This document shows, one piece after another, positions 42,531-52,062 of a DNA stretch of 64,000 nt (position 1 is its first letter; each line of letters opens with the position of its first letter). The stretch spans positions 61,940 to 125,939 of the forward strand of contig NZ_AVCK01000044.1 in NCBI RefSeq assembly GCF_000747155.1. The letters run 5' to 3'. Source of the stretch: Arenimonas metalli CF5-1. Lineage in GTDB: Bacteria; Pseudomonadota; Gammaproteobacteria; Xanthomonadales; Xanthomonadaceae. The translations under genes and the position numbers were made by a program. Under the pieces are notes generated by a model. The model did no database searches. It saw only the letters and a program-made list of their open reading frames with translations, and was not told the DNA's origin.

Positions 42531-42773
42531 ATGAACCTGATTATTTTCCTGCTGATCGGTGCGCTGGCCGGCTGGCTGGCCGGCGTGGTGATGAAGGGCC
42601 GCGGCTTCGGCGTGCTGGTGAACATCGTCGTCGGCGTGCTCGGCGCGTTCTTCGGCGGCTGGCTGCTGCCCAAGCTGGGGCTGTCGTTCGGCGGCGACAT
42701 GGGCCTGTTCATCACCGCCTTCATCGGCGCGATCCTGCTGCTGGCCATCATCGGCCTGATCAAGAAAGCCTGA
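42531..42773 (+). CDS. GlsB/YeaQ/YmgE-family stress-response membrane protein
   Basis: An 80-residue protein of three membrane helices in the transglycosylase-associated protein family. The N-terminus LIGALAGWLAGVVMKGRGFG and the next segment VVGVLGAFFGGWLL are typical. GGGAGGGAG precedes ATG 42531. Family members are stress-induced; the precise role is unknown. Confidence 0.88.
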   Translation: MNLIIFLLIGALAGWLAGVVMKGRGFGVLVNIVVGVLGAFFGGWLLPKLGLSFGGDMGLFITAFIGAILLLAIIGLIKKA

Positions 42774-42782
42774 ACCCCGCGG

Positions 42783-42947
42783 TCAGCCGGCCCTGCCGCG
42801 CGGCGTGCCGCGCCGGCAGGCGTCGGAGCAATAGACCACGCGGTCCCAGTCGCGCTCCCACTTCTTTCGCCACTGGAACGGCCGCTGGCAGACCGGACAG
42901 GTTTTCTCGGGTCGCGGTGCGCCCGGCGATCGGCGCTCAGCCGCCAT
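42783..42947 (-). CDS. DUF2256 zinc-ribbon protein
   Basis: A 54-residue protein with C-x2-C ([10 protein letters not shown]) and a YCSDACR motif around [14 protein letters not shown], the full DUF2256 signature and likely zinc-binding. ATG 42947 overlaps the stop of the upstream propeller-GGDEF gene; longer starts up to 43019 run deep into that gene. Function unknown. Confidence 0.8.
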   Translation of the reverse strand: MAAERRSPGAPRPEKTCPVCQRPFQWRKKWERDWDRVVYCSDACRRGTPRGRAG

Positions 42948-45807
42948 CGGCGGCGACGCGGTTGCGGCCGGCGCGCTTGGCCACGTACAGCGCGGCATCG
43001 GCGCGGCGCAGCAGCGCATCCGGCTCCACCTGCACGTCCGGCACGAAGCCGGCGACGCCCACGCTGACGGTCATGCCGGCATCACTGGTGGCGATCGCGG
43101 CGCGGATCATCTCGGCGCGCCGCAGCGCTTCGTCCGGATGCACGCCCGGCAGCAGCAGGGCGAATTCCTCGCCGCCGTAGCGGGCCAGCAGCTCGCGCTG
43201 CGGGTCGTGCTGCTGGTTCAGGCGCTGGGCGATGCCGCGCAGCTGCACGTCGCCCTCGAGGTGGCCGTGGGTGTCGTTGTAGGCCTTGAAGTGGTCCACG
43301 TCGATCATCAGCACCGACAGCGGGCGGCGCTGGTCGAGGCAGCGGAACCATTCGCGGCGCAGCCCGTTCTCCAGCGCGCGGCGGTTGGCGACGCCGGTCA
43401 GGGCATCCTCGGTGACCAGTTCGGCGAGCTTGCGGTTGAGCTCCTCGAGTTCGCGCGTGCGCTCCGCGATGCGCGACTCCAGGCGGCGGTTGGCGGCGAG
43501 GTAGCGCTCGGTGCGCTGGCGCACGGCCCAGAGCGTGAGCGCCACGGCGAGCGCCGCCAGCGCCACGAGGGCAAACGCGATCACCCACCACTGCTCGTAC
43601 CAGCGCGGCTCGACCCGGAAACGGTAGTTCATCGCGGCGGCCTGGCGGCCGTTGCGGGTGCGCGCCTGCACTTCGAGCGAGTAATCCCCGGCCGCGAGGG
43701 CGCGGATGGTGAGGTCGCGGTCGGTCCAGTCGCTCCAGTCCGGCGTGACGCCGTGCAGCAGGTAGCGGAACTCGGCGCCGCTCTCCATGCTGACCATGCC
43801 AAAGCGCAGGCTCAGGCCGTAGCCCGGCGGCACCTGCACCGGCTCGCCGACCGTCCGGGTCGGCAGCGACAGGGTTTCCCCCGCGGGGCCGCGCGCGGTC
43901 ACGCGCTCCATCACCAGCCGCAGCGGCTGCGGGCGGGCCTCGACTTCGTTCGGGTTGTACTGCAGCAGGCCGTCCCAGGTGGCGACGCGAAGCACGCCGT
44001 CGCGGCTCATGCGCAGGTTGGAATAGCCGGCGGCGAAACTGGCGCCCGGATAGACCTGCTGCCAGTCGTCCTCGCCCGGTGCCCGGCGCCAAAGCTGGCG
44101 CGTGGTGAAGGCGAAATCGCCGAGCGGGGTGTGTTCGACCACAAGTTCGTCGGGGCGGTCGACCAGGGTGACCGGTGGCGCCTGGTCGGGCACGAAGCGT
44201 TCCCCGTCGAACCGGAAGCCGGCGCCGCCGCTCACGGCGTGGATGCGATCGTCGAGGCGGAACACGCTGGTGCCGGTGTCGGGATCGACGGGCAGCCCGC
44301 GGGCGTCGTCGAAGACCTCGCGTTCGACCAGCTGCCCGGTGTCGAGGTCGATCCGCCAACGCTGCACCGGGCCACGGCTATCGCCGAGCCAGAGTTCGCC
44401 GGGGCCGGCCTCTTCGATGCCGTAGGCGCTGATGCCGTCGAACGGAATCGTGGCCGCGATCTCCCAGCGGCCCGCGGGACGACGCAGCATCATCAGTTCC
44501 GACGCCGTGGCGGCGTAGACGAGGCCGGCGTCGTGCTCGGATTCCATCAGGCCGTAGACGCCGTGGAAAGGATGCTCGAACAGCTTGCGCGGCTCGCGCG
44601 CGCCGGGATCGAGCACCAGCAGGCCCTCGCGGATGCCGACCAGCAGGCCGCCCTCGCTGGCGTGCAGGGCCTGGGCCTCGAAGGCGGTCCAGGGCAGGCG
44701 CTCGTTGGCGACGCCGCCGTCCGGGCGCAGGGTCATGCGCTGCAGGCCGCGCGACGAGGCCAGCCAGACCGCGCCGTCGTACCACTCGAAATCATTCGGG
44801 CTGCCCACCAGGCCGTGGTCCTGGCCCAGGAAGGACCAGGGCGAGGGCAGCGATAGGCGCACCAGGTCGCCTTCGGTCGCGACCCAGAGGCCGCCTTCGC
44901 GATCCAGGCCGAGCGCGCGTACCGCGAAGCCGCCGAGGTCGAGGATCTCGCGCGGCTGCAGGTCGGCGCCGATGCGGATCAGTTCGCCGTCCTGGGTGCC
45001 GATCACCACGCTGCCGTCGTCCAGCGCCTGCGCGACGTAGGCCGATTTGCCGGCGACGCGCTTGTCGGCGGCGCCGGACATGCGGCGGATACCGTCGTCA
45101 TCGGAAATGAACAGGCCGTCGTCGGCCACCATCAGGTTCCAGCCCTCGCGCGGGATCACGCCGGAGAGCGCGCGATCGGCGAACACGTCGCCACCCGGCA
45201 GCAGCTCGAACTCGCCGTCGTCGAAGCGGCACACGCCCTTGCCGTTCACGCGCACCAGCAGCTCCGCGCCCACCGCGTAGAAGCTGCGCACTTCGGCCGG
45301 CAGCGGCCAGCGGCGCGCGGCGCCTTCGTCGTAGGGCAGGAAATGCAGGGCGCGTTCGGTGTGGAACCAGACGCCGGCGTCGGTGGCCATCACTTCCCAG
45401 ACGATGCCGACGTGGCGGTCTTCGCCGCGCAGGCCGGCGCGCGTGAGCAGTTCCTCGTAGACGAAATCACCCTCGCCGTTGCGCACGAGCCGGCCGAAGC
45501 CGTCGTAGCTGCCGACGTACACCAAGCCATCGGTGCCCGTGGCGACCGAGCGCGCGGCGACGTTCGCCGGGAGGGCAATCAGGCGCCAGTCGACGCCGTC
45601 GTAGTGCAGCACGCCGTCGTAGTTGCCGACGAAGAGTTCGCCGTTCGCGCCGGTGGTGACATCGAAGTGGCTCGGCGAGGCGTGGGTTTCCTCGGAGCTG
45701 AAGTGCCGCGCCAGCGGATCGCCGGGCAAGGCCGTGGCCGTCGCCGTCGGCGCCGCCAGGCAGGCGACGGCCAGTACCAGGGCGCTGAGCAGGGTCAGGG
45801 GCGACAT
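42937..45807 (-). CDS. two-component propeller/Y_Y_Y/GGDEF diguanylate cyclase
   Basis: The 956-residue protein begins with a signal peptide (residues 1-26), then a long periplasmic beta-propeller with repeated Reg_prop-like units (for example [19 protein letters not shown]), a Y_Y_Y-type domain before about residue 715, one membrane helix (about 725-747), a coiled coil, and a GGDEF domain with [13 protein letters not shown] intact. It likely senses a periplasmic ligand and makes c-di-GMP. ATG 45807 is preferred over the upstream frame extension because the signal peptide then starts correctly. Confidence 0.88.
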   Translation of the reverse strand: MSPLTLLSALVLAVACLAAPTATATALPGDPLARHFSSEETHASPSHFDVTTGANGELFVGNYDGVLHYDGVDWRLIALPANVAARSVATGTDGLVYVGSYDGFGRLVRNGEGDFVYEELLTRAGLRGEDRHVGIVWEVMATDAGVWFHTERALHFLPYDEGAARRWPLPAEVRSFYAVGAELLVRVNGKGVCRFDDGEFELLPGGDVFADRALSGVIPREGWNLMVADDGLFISDDDGIRRMSGAADKRVAGKSAYVAQALDDGSVVIGTQDGELIRIGADLQPREILDLGGFAVRALGLDREGGLWVATEGDLVRLSLPSPWSFLGQDHGLVGSPNDFEWYDGAVWLASSRGLQRMTLRPDGGVANERLPWTAFEAQALHASEGGLLVGIREGLLVLDPGAREPRKLFEHPFHGVYGLMESEHDAGLVYAATASELMMLRRPAGRWEIAATIPFDGISAYGIEEAGPGELWLGDSRGPVQRWRIDLDTGQLVEREVFDDARGLPVDPDTGTSVFRLDDRIHAVSGGAGFRFDGERFVPDQAPPVTLVDRPDELVVEHTPLGDFAFTTRQLWRRAPGEDDWQQVYPGASFAAGYSNLRMSRDGVLRVATWDGLLQYNPNEVEARPQPLRLVMERVTARGPAGETLSLPTRTVGEPVQVPPGYGLSLRFGMVSMESGAEFRYLLHGVTPDWSDWTDRDLTIRALAAGDYSLEVQARTRNGRQAAAMNYRFRVEPRWYEQWWVIAFALVALAALAVALTLWAVRQRTERYLAANRRLESRIAERTRELEELNRKLAELVTEDALTGVANRRALENGLRREWFRCLDQRRPLSVLMIDVDHFKAYNDTHGHLEGDVQLRGIAQRLNQQHDPQRELLARYGGEEFALLLPGVHPDEALRRAEMIRAAIATSDAGMTVSVGVAGFVPDVQVEPDALLRRADAALYVAKRAGRNRVAADGG

Positions 45808-45893
45808 GGCCCGATTATCCTCCAAGCGCCGGCCCGGTTCCGCGAAGTGACGCAGGGATTTCCGACCAGCGGGCGGCAGGGTAGGCTGCCGGC

Positions 45894-46655
45894 ATGACCC
45901 TGCTCAGCGTGAACGTCAACAAGGTGGCCGTGCTCCGTAATTCCCGGGGCGGGCTCGAACCCAGCGTGGTGGCGGCGGCCGAGGCGGCCATCGCCGCCGG
46001 TGCCGGCGGCATCACCGTGCACCCCCGGCCCGACCAGCGGCACATCCGGCCCGGGGACGTGCATGACCTGGCCGGGCTGGTGGCCGGGCGGGTCGAGTAC
46101 AACCTCGAGGGCAACCCGTTCGCGCCGCCGCGCCCGGGCTACCCGGGTTTCCTGTCCCTCGTGGAGGCCGTGCGGCCCACCCAGGCGACGCTGGTCCCGG
46201 ATGGGGATGGCCAGCTCACCTCCGACCATGGCTTCGACCTCGCGCGCGATGCCGCCCGGCTGGCGCCGCTGGTGGCCCAGCTCAAGGCCTGGGGCGTGCG
46301 GGTGTCGCTCTTCATGGACGCGGGCGCCGAGGGCCTCGCGCTGGCGGCCGGCATGGGCGTGGACCGGATCGAGCTCTACACCGGGCCGTTCGCTGAAGCC
46401 CATGCGGCGGGCGACGCCGGGGCGGCGATCGCGCTGTGTGCCCGGACCGCCCGCGAGGCGCAGGCGCTGGGCCTCGGCGTCAACGCCGGCCACGACCTGA
46501 GCCAGGCCAACCTCGGCGATTTCCTGCGCGGCGTGCCGGGCGTGCTCGAGGTATCCATCGGGCACGCGCTGTTCGGCGAAGCCTTGCACCAGGGGCTGGG
46601 TCCGACCGTCCGGGCCTACCGCGCCATCATCGGCGCGGCGGCCGCCGGGGCCTAG
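45894..46655 (+). CDS. pdxJ: pyridoxine 5'-phosphate synthase
   Basis: Condenses 1-deoxyxylulose-5-phosphate with 3-amino-2-oxopropyl phosphate in vitamin B6 synthesis. The 253-residue TIM barrel shows [17 protein letters not shown] at the start, [13 protein letters not shown], and [16 protein letters not shown] near the C-terminus. Its position after the exbD genes is the Xanthomonas arrangement. It ends tail to tail with the third exbD, overlapping four bases. Confidence 0.95.
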   Translation: MTLLSVNVNKVAVLRNSRGGLEPSVVAAAEAAIAAGAGGITVHPRPDQRHIRPGDVHDLAGLVAGRVEYNLEGNPFAPPRPGYPGFLSLVEAVRPTQATLVPDGDGQLTSDHGFDLARDAARLAPLVAQLKAWGVRVSLFMDAGAEGLALAAGMGVDRIELYTGPFAEAHAAGDAGAAIALCARTAREAQALGLGVNAGHDLSQANLGDFLRGVPGVLEVSIGHALFGEALHQGLGPTVRAYRAIIGAAAAGA

Positions 46656-47047
46656 TCGGCCAATCCATATTTCTCGATGCCCGAGCGCTCCACCGCGGCC
46701 AGCGCGGTGGCGGCGGACTGATAGTCGGCGTCGGGGTCGACCTCGATGCGCAGCAGGAAACCCGGCTGCCCGCTTTCGATCATCCGCAGCGCGGCCGGCA
46801 GGGCCTGGGCGGTCACCGGCGTGCCCGCGAGGCGGAACAGGTCGCCGCGCTCCACGACCAGGGTCACCTGTTCACTGGGCGGCGGCGGATCGGGCACCGG
46901 CCGGGAGAGCCCCATCGGTATGCGGAAGTCCATCAGCGGGGCGGTGACCATGAAGATCACCAGCAAGACCAGCATGACGTCTACCAAGGGAGTGATGTTC
47001 ATTTCCGACATCGTGTCGGAAGCGGTCCGTGCGGCGGTGAAGGCCAT
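46652..47047 (-). CDS. exbD: ExbD/TolR-family protein (third copy)
   Basis: A 131-residue protein with the family N-terminus [20 protein letters not shown], whose Asp in the membrane helix carries protons, and a short periplasmic domain. Strong AAGGAG precedes ATG 47047. A terminator at 47112 separates it from the other two exbD genes, so it needs read-through or its own promoter. It has diverged from its two neighbours more than they have from each other. Confidence 0.9.
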   Translation of the reverse strand: MAFTAARTASDTMSEMNITPLVDVMLVLLVIFMVTAPLMDFRIPMGLSRPVPDPPPPSEQVTLVVERGDLFRLAGTPVTAQALPAALRMIESGQPGFLLRIEVDPDADYQSAATALAAVERSGIEKYGLAD

Positions 47048-47111
47048 GGCGCTACTCCTTCCGGGGGTCCCGACTTCCTTGTACGCCCGGCGGGGAGTGC
47101 TCGCAAGCCCA

Positions 47112-47140
47112 TAAAAAAAACGCCGCCCGGAGGCGGCGTT
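47112..47140 (-). terminator. rho-independent terminator after second exbD
   Basis: A 9-bp perfect stem (AACGCCGCC / GGCGGCGTT) with loop CGGA at 47119-47140, followed on the minus strand by eight T residues. Confidence 0.85.
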
Positions 47141-47164
47141 GCTGCAGGTGCGGGAAGCGCGGCC

Positions 47165-47578
47165 TTACTGGCCGGGTTCCACGAAGGAGATTTTTTCCAT
47201 GCCGGAGTTCTTGGCCCGGGACAGGACCTTGGCCAGCATTTCGTACTGCGCGTCGGGGTCGGTCTCGATTTCCAGGGTCGGCTGCATGGCGCGTTCCGCC
47301 TCCACTTCGAGCGACGACTGGAGTACCGAGATCGGCATCGGCGAGTTGTTCCAGGTGATGGTGCCACCCGCTTCGATCCGCAGGCGGATCGGCTCGGGCG
47401 GATCCTTCGGCTGCGGCGGCGGATTGGACGTCCGCTGCGGCAGGTCGACCTGGATCTGGTAGGACAGGGCCGGGGCAGTGACCATGAAGATGATCAGGAG
47501 CACCAGCATCACGTCCACGAGGGGCGTGACGTTGATGTCGGCCATCGGGCCGCTGCCGGCGTTGGACGAGAATGCCAT
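47165..47578 (-). CDS. exbD: ExbD biopolymer transport protein (second copy)
   Basis: A 137-residue Ton-system protein: one membrane helix with [20 protein letters not shown] and a periplasmic domain. It works with ExbB to convert proton flow into TonB movement. It is 12 bases downstream of the first exbD and very similar to it in the first 50 residues, which points to tandem duplication. Confidence 0.94.
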   Translation of the reverse strand: MAFSSNAGSGPMADINVTPLVDVMLVLLIIFMVTAPALSYQIQVDLPQRTSNPPPQPKDPPEPIRLRIEAGGTITWNNSPMPISVLQSSLEVEAERAMQPTLEIETDPDAQYEMLAKVLSRAKNSGMEKISFVEPGQ

Positions 47579-47590
47579 GTCAGTCTTTCC

Positions 47591-48004
47591 TCAGCGCTCG
47601 GGGGTGGACACGAAGCCCACCTTGCGGATACCGGCCATGCGCACCTTCTTCACCACGTCCGCGATGATCCCGTAGCGGGTGACGTTGTCGGCGCGCACGT
47701 CCACCTGCGGCTGCGGGGTGCGCTGGGCCAGGACGGCCAGGCGCGCCTCGAGCATGTCGGTGGAGACCTTCTCGTCGTTCCAGTAGACCTGGCCGCTGGC
47801 TTCGATCGCCAGCGTGATCGGCGGCTGGTCGATTTCGGGCTTCTGCTCCAGGGTGGCTTGGGGCAGGTCGACCTTGACCTTATGCGACATCAGCGGCGCG
47901 GTGATCATGAAGATGATCAGCAGCACCAGCATCACGTCCACGAGGGGCGTGACGTTGATGTCGGCCATCGGGCCGCCACCGCCGGAATTACTTGAGAAGG
48001 CCAT
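47591..48004 (-). CDS. exbD: ExbD biopolymer transport protein (first copy)
   Basis: A 137-residue ExbD with the same [20 protein letters not shown] membrane helix and a periplasmic half ending GIRKVGFVS. It follows exbB by about 30 bases in the tonB operon. Confidence 0.94.
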   Translation of the reverse strand: MAFSSNSGGGGPMADINVTPLVDVMLVLLIIFMITAPLMSHKVKVDLPQATLEQKPEIDQPPITLAIEASGQVYWNDEKVSTDMLEARLAVLAQRTPQPQVDVRADNVTRYGIIADVVKKVRMAGIRKVGFVSTPER

Positions 48005-48033
48005 GCCTGCGGCTCCTGGTTAGACCGGTTGAC

Positions 48034-48828
48034 TCAGCGCTTGGCCGGCACGTCGCCGACGCGCGAGCCGGTGGCGAAGAAGTCGTGCAGGTCGTGCGCG
48101 AAGGTGTCGAACTTGGCGTAGGTGTTGCGGTTGGCGCGGTTGAACGCGTTGTACGCAAGCACGGCCGGGATCGCGACGAACAGGCCGAAGGCGGTCATGA
48201 TCAGCGCCTCGCCGACCGGGCCGGCGACGGCGTCGATGGAGGCCTGGCCGGTGGCGCCGATCTTGATCAGGGCGCCGTAGATGCCCCACACGGTGCCGAG
48301 CAGACCGACGAACGGGGCGGTCGCACCGACGGTGGCCAGCCAGGTCATGCCGTTCTCGAGCTTGGCGCTCTCGCGGGTGACGGCCTGGCGCAGGGCGCGG
48401 TCGATGAACTCCGAGCGGTTCAGGGCGTCGACCAGGCGGCTGCCTTCATGGCGCTGGTGGTGCGCGGCGGCCTGGGCGCAGTCGAGCGCGATCTTCGAGA
48501 ACGGCTCGTTGGCCGGCTGCTCTTCCATGAAGCGGATGGCGTCCTGCGCGTTCGGGGTTTCCCAGAACGTACGGACGACCGCGTCGGCGCGGTTGGAGAC
48601 CACGGTGTTCTTGATGAAGTTCACGATCGTGTACCACCACGAACCGAACGACATCACGACCAGCATCAGGAAGACCACCCAGGAGACGATGAACTCGCCC
48701 GGGGCGGAGGTCATTTCCTTGAACAGGTGGGCGAAGCCCATCTGGTTGAGGGCTTCGGCGTTGTTGGCAGCGCCGCCAACGGCGGCCGGCGCAGCGGCGG
48801 CGACGGTGAGGAGGATGTCCTGCAGCAT
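48034..48828 (-). CDS. exbB: ExbB, MotA/TolQ/ExbB proton channel protein
   Basis: A 264-residue inner-membrane protein with three helices. The N-terminal one is IVSWVVFLMLVVMSFGSWWY; the other two are in the C-terminal half and include the family signature TVGATAPFVGLLGTVWGIY. It forms the channel with ExbD that powers TonB-dependent uptake. Confidence 0.95.
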   Translation of the reverse strand: MLQDILLTVAAAAPAAVGGAANNAEALNQMGFAHLFKEMTSAPGEFIVSWVVFLMLVVMSFGSWWYTIVNFIKNTVVSNRADAVVRTFWETPNAQDAIRFMEEQPANEPFSKIALDCAQAAAHHQRHEGSRLVDALNRSEFIDRALRQAVTRESAKLENGMTWLATVGATAPFVGLLGTVWGIYGALIKIGATGQASIDAVAGPVGEALIMTAFGLFVAIPAVLAYNAFNRANRNTYAKFDTFAHDLHDFFATGSRVGDVPAKR

Positions 48829-48880
48829 AAGGGTGCCTTTCTTGTGTGATTGACCGTTACGGGATGAACGTTTTTATTGC

Positions 48881-49537
48881 TTAGCCGGGATTGAAGTTCA
48901 CGGGCACCAGGACGTCGCCACCGACCTTCTGGCCGCCGCGCATACCCGGGTTGAACCTCCACTTGCGAGCGGCATCCATGGCCGCGCGATCAAGGTTGCG
49001 GTTGCGGCTCGAACGCTGGATCTGCACGTCGAGCACGTTGCCTGAGGCATCGATGGTGACGCGCAGCATGACCGTGCCGCCGATGCCGTCGCGCAGTTCC
49101 CGGGCCGGGTATCGCGGCGGGTTCATGGCGCGGCCGCTGATGTCCTCGGACGGGCTGAAGTCGGCGGGCGGGGCCGGCGGCGCGGGCGGAGCCGGCGGCG
49201 GGGCCTCGATGTCGATCGGGCTCGGGTCGTCGAACACGACCGGCGGCTCTTCCGGCGGCGGCGGGACCGGCGTCGGCTTGGGCTGCTCGACGATCTTCTG
49301 CACGACCTTCGGCGGCTCCGGCGGCGGCGGCGGCGGCGGCGGGGGCGGCGGCGGGGGCTCGATGAAGCTGACCTGGGTCACTTCGTCGGGCTTCTCGGCC
49401 TTCTCCGGGGTCGCCACCGGGATCAGCATCAGCATGAACGCGATCGCGTGCAACGCGATGGCGAAGGCATTGCCGCCGATGCGAGCCCAGCTGATGCCCT
49501 GGGGCTTGTCTTCGTATTTGTAATTCTTGTCCGTCAT
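48881..49537 (-). CDS. tonB: TonB energy-transducing protein
   Basis: A 218-residue protein: one N-terminal membrane helix (about residues 18-42), a proline-rich spacer with a run of polyproline near residues 57-72 and a second around residue 120, and a C-terminal TonB domain (NPPRYPARELRDGIGGTVML, then the RNRNLDRAAMDAARKWRF region). It couples the ExbB-ExbD motor to outer-membrane receptors. First gene of tonB-exbB-exbD-exbD. Confidence 0.94.
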   Translation of the reverse strand: MTDKNYKYEDKPQGISWARIGGNAFAIALHAIAFMLMLIPVATPEKAEKPDEVTQVSFIEPPPPPPPPPPPPPEPPKVVQKIVEQPKPTPVPPPPEEPPVVFDDPSPIDIEAPPPAPPAPPAPPADFSPSEDISGRAMNPPRYPARELRDGIGGTVMLRVTIDASGNVLDVQIQRSSRNRNLDRAAMDAARKWRFNPGMRGGQKVGGDVLVPVNFNPG

Positions 49538-49584
49538 GCGGGTGGCGGCTCGAGCTCTCTGGTCTGCCGGCGTTAAGCCGTGAC

Positions 49585-49639
49585 CCGCCGGGGAGCGGCG
49601 GGAACTTGTTAGCTTATACCAAGGTTACCGGTTTACCAA
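49585..49639 (-). promoter_or_regulatory. tonB upstream hairpin and possible promoter
   Basis: On the minus strand TTGGTA (49634-49639) and TATAAG (49613-49618) are 15 bases apart, a weak promoter match. A CCCGCCG/CGGCGGG hairpin (about 49585-49604) follows in the leader. No Fur box was recognised. Confidence 0.3.
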
Positions 49640-49643
49640 CCGA

Positions 49644-50903
49644 TCAGCGGGAAATCTGGGCCAGGGCCTTTTGGGCCTGTTCGCGGGTGGCGGGGTCCTT
49701 GGCGGCCTCCCGGTAGGCGGCCTTGGCGGCGGCCATGTTCTCCGAATAGTACTCGGACCGGGCGATGACCATCCACGCCGTGCCCGGGCTCTTCACGCCC
49801 TTGGCGATCGCGGCGCGGGCGGCGGCCATGGCCTCCGGGTTGCGGTCTTCCTGGCTCAGCACCTGGGCCAGGAACAGGCCCGGCTCGCCGTCCTTGGACA
49901 GCTCGGCGGCCTTCTGGGCAGCCGTGATGGCCGGGGCGATGTTCTCGGCGAAGTACTGGGCCTGGGCCACCATCGTGTAGTACTTGGCCTCCTGGGGCAG
50001 GATGCCCTTGGCCAGGCCCTCCTCGATCACGGCGGCGGCCTGCGCTTCCTGCTCCATGTTGTAGTAAGTGGAGAAGATGCGCTCGTAGTCGGCCGGCTCG
50101 TTGAGCAGGCCGCGCTTGCGGGCGCCGTCGAGCAGGGCCACGGCCTTCGCGGGCTGGTCGTTGTTGCTGTAGAGCAGGGCCAGGTTGGAGATGGCGCGCT
50201 TGTCGTCCGGGTTCTTGGCCAGGATCTCCTCGCCCAGGGCGATGGCCTGGTCGTCCTGGCCGAGCTCGGCGTAGGCGCCCAGCATCATCGAGTTCCACTG
50301 GGGCTGGGCCTCGCCCTTGTACTCGGTGGCCTTCTTCAGGGACGCGATCGCCTCGGCGTACTTGCCGTTGTTGTAGAAGCTCGAGGCCTGCATGGCATAG
50401 ACGTCGGGGTTCTTGGTCGAGGTCTCGGCGATCAGGCGGGCCAGCAGCGGGTCGGCCTTGTCGAACTGGCTGGCGTTCACGTACAGCGCGGCCAGGTTGA
50501 TCATCAGGTTGTAGTGGTTGTCGTTGACCAGGGCATCCTCGGCGATCGCGCGCTCGAAGTAGTCGATGCCGCGGGCCTCGTCGTCCATCGACACCGCCAC
50601 GGTGCCGGCGGTCATCAGCGCGATGGCCTTGTCGTAGGGCTTGGCCCGCTCGTTGTTGATGATCTCCTCGGCGAGCGCGATCGCTTCCTGCTCGCGGCCC
50701 TCCTCGGTGTAGATCGACTGCAGCTTCTGGTGCTGCTTGGCCAGGCGCGGGGCGTAGCCGCCGGTCGGCGACTTGCGGGTGGCGTCCGGGTAGAGCGCGG
50801 CTTGCTCGCCGCGCTTGCGCTGCGCGTCGGCGTCGGGCGCCGCGAACGAGGCCGTCAGGAAGACGGCGAGCGCGACGATCTTGAGCGTGTGTAGGGCCTT
50901 CAT
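49644..50903 (-). CDS. exported TPR-repeat protein
   Basis: A 419-residue periplasmic protein with a signal peptide (residues 1-27, cleaved after ADAQ) and about eight tetratricopeptide-like repeats, for example KYAEAIASLKKATEYKGEAQ and AYAELGQDDQAIALGEEIL. ATG 50903 has AGGAG upstream. Its place before tonB suggests a link with envelope transport, but the role is unknown. Confidence 0.82.
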   Translation of the reverse strand: MKALHTLKIVALAVFLTASFAAPDADAQRKRGEQAALYPDATRKSPTGGYAPRLAKQHQKLQSIYTEEGREQEAIALAEEIINNERAKPYDKAIALMTAGTVAVSMDDEARGIDYFERAIAEDALVNDNHYNLMINLAALYVNASQFDKADPLLARLIAETSTKNPDVYAMQASSFYNNGKYAEAIASLKKATEYKGEAQPQWNSMMLGAYAELGQDDQAIALGEEILAKNPDDKRAISNLALLYSNNDQPAKAVALLDGARKRGLLNEPADYERIFSTYYNMEQEAQAAAVIEEGLAKGILPQEAKYYTMVAQAQYFAENIAPAITAAQKAAELSKDGEPGLFLAQVLSQEDRNPEAMAAARAAIAKGVKSPGTAWMVIARSEYYSENMAAAKAAYREAAKDPATREQAQKALAQISR

Positions 50904-51087
50904 TTCGTGACTCCTTGGCGCCGCGCCGCGCGCGGTGTGGGCCAGCAAGGGTAACGGGGAACGCCTGCCCGGCTCAACCCGGTTGTCCTCCCGGACCGTT
51001 CGCCCCCGTATCCATTTCTCTTGGGTCGCAGCTTGACCGCTGCCGGCGATCCGGGTCTTAAATCGGCGTGAAAGGTGCGGGCGCCGT

Positions 51088-52059
51088 TCAGCCAGTGGTG
51101 GGGAAATGGTCGATGGCGAACTGCACCCGCTCGGCCGGGTCCTTCGACAGCTCGCCGCGGTCGCGCAGCGCCTCGACCTTGCGCAGGCGGTGCTCGAGGC
51201 CGTTGCCGTTCGCCATCTGGATGGCGAGGCCGGGGCGGGCGTTGAGCTCGAGGATCATCGGGCCCTTGTCGCGGTCGAGCACGAAGTCGACGCCGACGTA
51301 GCCCAGGCCCGACAGCTCGTAGCAGCGCGAGGCCATCTGCAGCAGGTCGCGCCAGTGCGGGATGGCGAGGCCGACGATGGTGTGCTCGGTGTCCGGGTGT
51401 TCGCGGATGATCTCGGTGCCCCACACGCCGCGCTTGGTCTTGCCGGTCGGGATGTCGATGCCGACGCCGATCGCGCCCTGGTGCAGGTTGGCCTTGCCGT
51501 CCGAGAGGCGCGTGGGCAGGCGGATCATCGCCATCACCGGGTAGCCCAGGAAGACGATGATGCGCACGTCCGGCACGCCCTTGTAGCTGACGTTGTCGAA
51601 GATCGGATCGAACTGCACGCAGTATTCGACGATCAGGTGGTCGGGCTGGCCACCGAGCGAGAACAGGCCGGAGAGCCCGTTCGAGAGATGGTGCTCGAAC
51701 TCGTCGCGGGTCATCAGCGAACCGCTGGCGCGCCGGTACTTGTCGCCGCGGCGGCCGGAGATGACCAGGATGCCGTCGCCGCCGGAACCGTGCGCCGGCT
51801 TCACCACGAAGCTGTCGCGGCCCTTGAGCTTCTCGTGCAGCTCGGCGATCTCGTGTTCCTCGCGCACGACCGCGTACAGGTCGGGCACCGGCAGGCCGAC
51901 CTGCAGCGCCAGTTTCTTGGTCAGCAGCTTGTCGTCCACGCGCGGGTAGAACTTGCGCGGGTTGTGCATCAGCACGTAGTGCGCGTTGCGCTGGCCGATG
52001 CCCATCAGGCCGATCTGCCGGAGGCGCTTGGCGACGCGGAAGGGGTTGAACCAGCCCAT
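51088..52059 (-). CDS. alpha-L-glutamate ligase-like ATP-grasp protein
   Basis: A 323-residue RimK-related ATP-grasp enzyme. Motifs are FVVKPAHGSGGDGILVI (ATP-binding loop), DVRIIVFLGYPVMAMIRLP, and GYVGVDFVLD followed by MILELNARPGLAIQ. Such proteins occur next to inactive-transglutaminase membrane proteins, as here (3-base gap). The reaction is thought to join glutamate to a peptide or protein, but the substrate is not established. Confidence 0.85.
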   Translation of the reverse strand: MGWFNPFRVAKRLRQIGLMGIGQRNAHYVLMHNPRKFYPRVDDKLLTKKLALQVGLPVPDLYAVVREEHEIAELHEKLKGRDSFVVKPAHGSGGDGILVISGRRGDKYRRASGSLMTRDEFEHHLSNGLSGLFSLGGQPDHLIVEYCVQFDPIFDNVSYKGVPDVRIIVFLGYPVMAMIRLPTRLSDGKANLHQGAIGVGIDIPTGKTKRGVWGTEIIREHPDTEHTIVGLAIPHWRDLLQMASRCYELSGLGYVGVDFVLDRDKGPMILELNARPGLAIQMANGNGLEHRLRKVEALRDRGELSKDPAERVQFAIDHFPTTG

Positions 52060-52062
52060 GGC

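Noticed and set aside
49300..49360. GC-rich tandem codons resembling a simple-sequence repeat in tonB
   Set aside because: They encode the proline-rich spacer expected in TonB.
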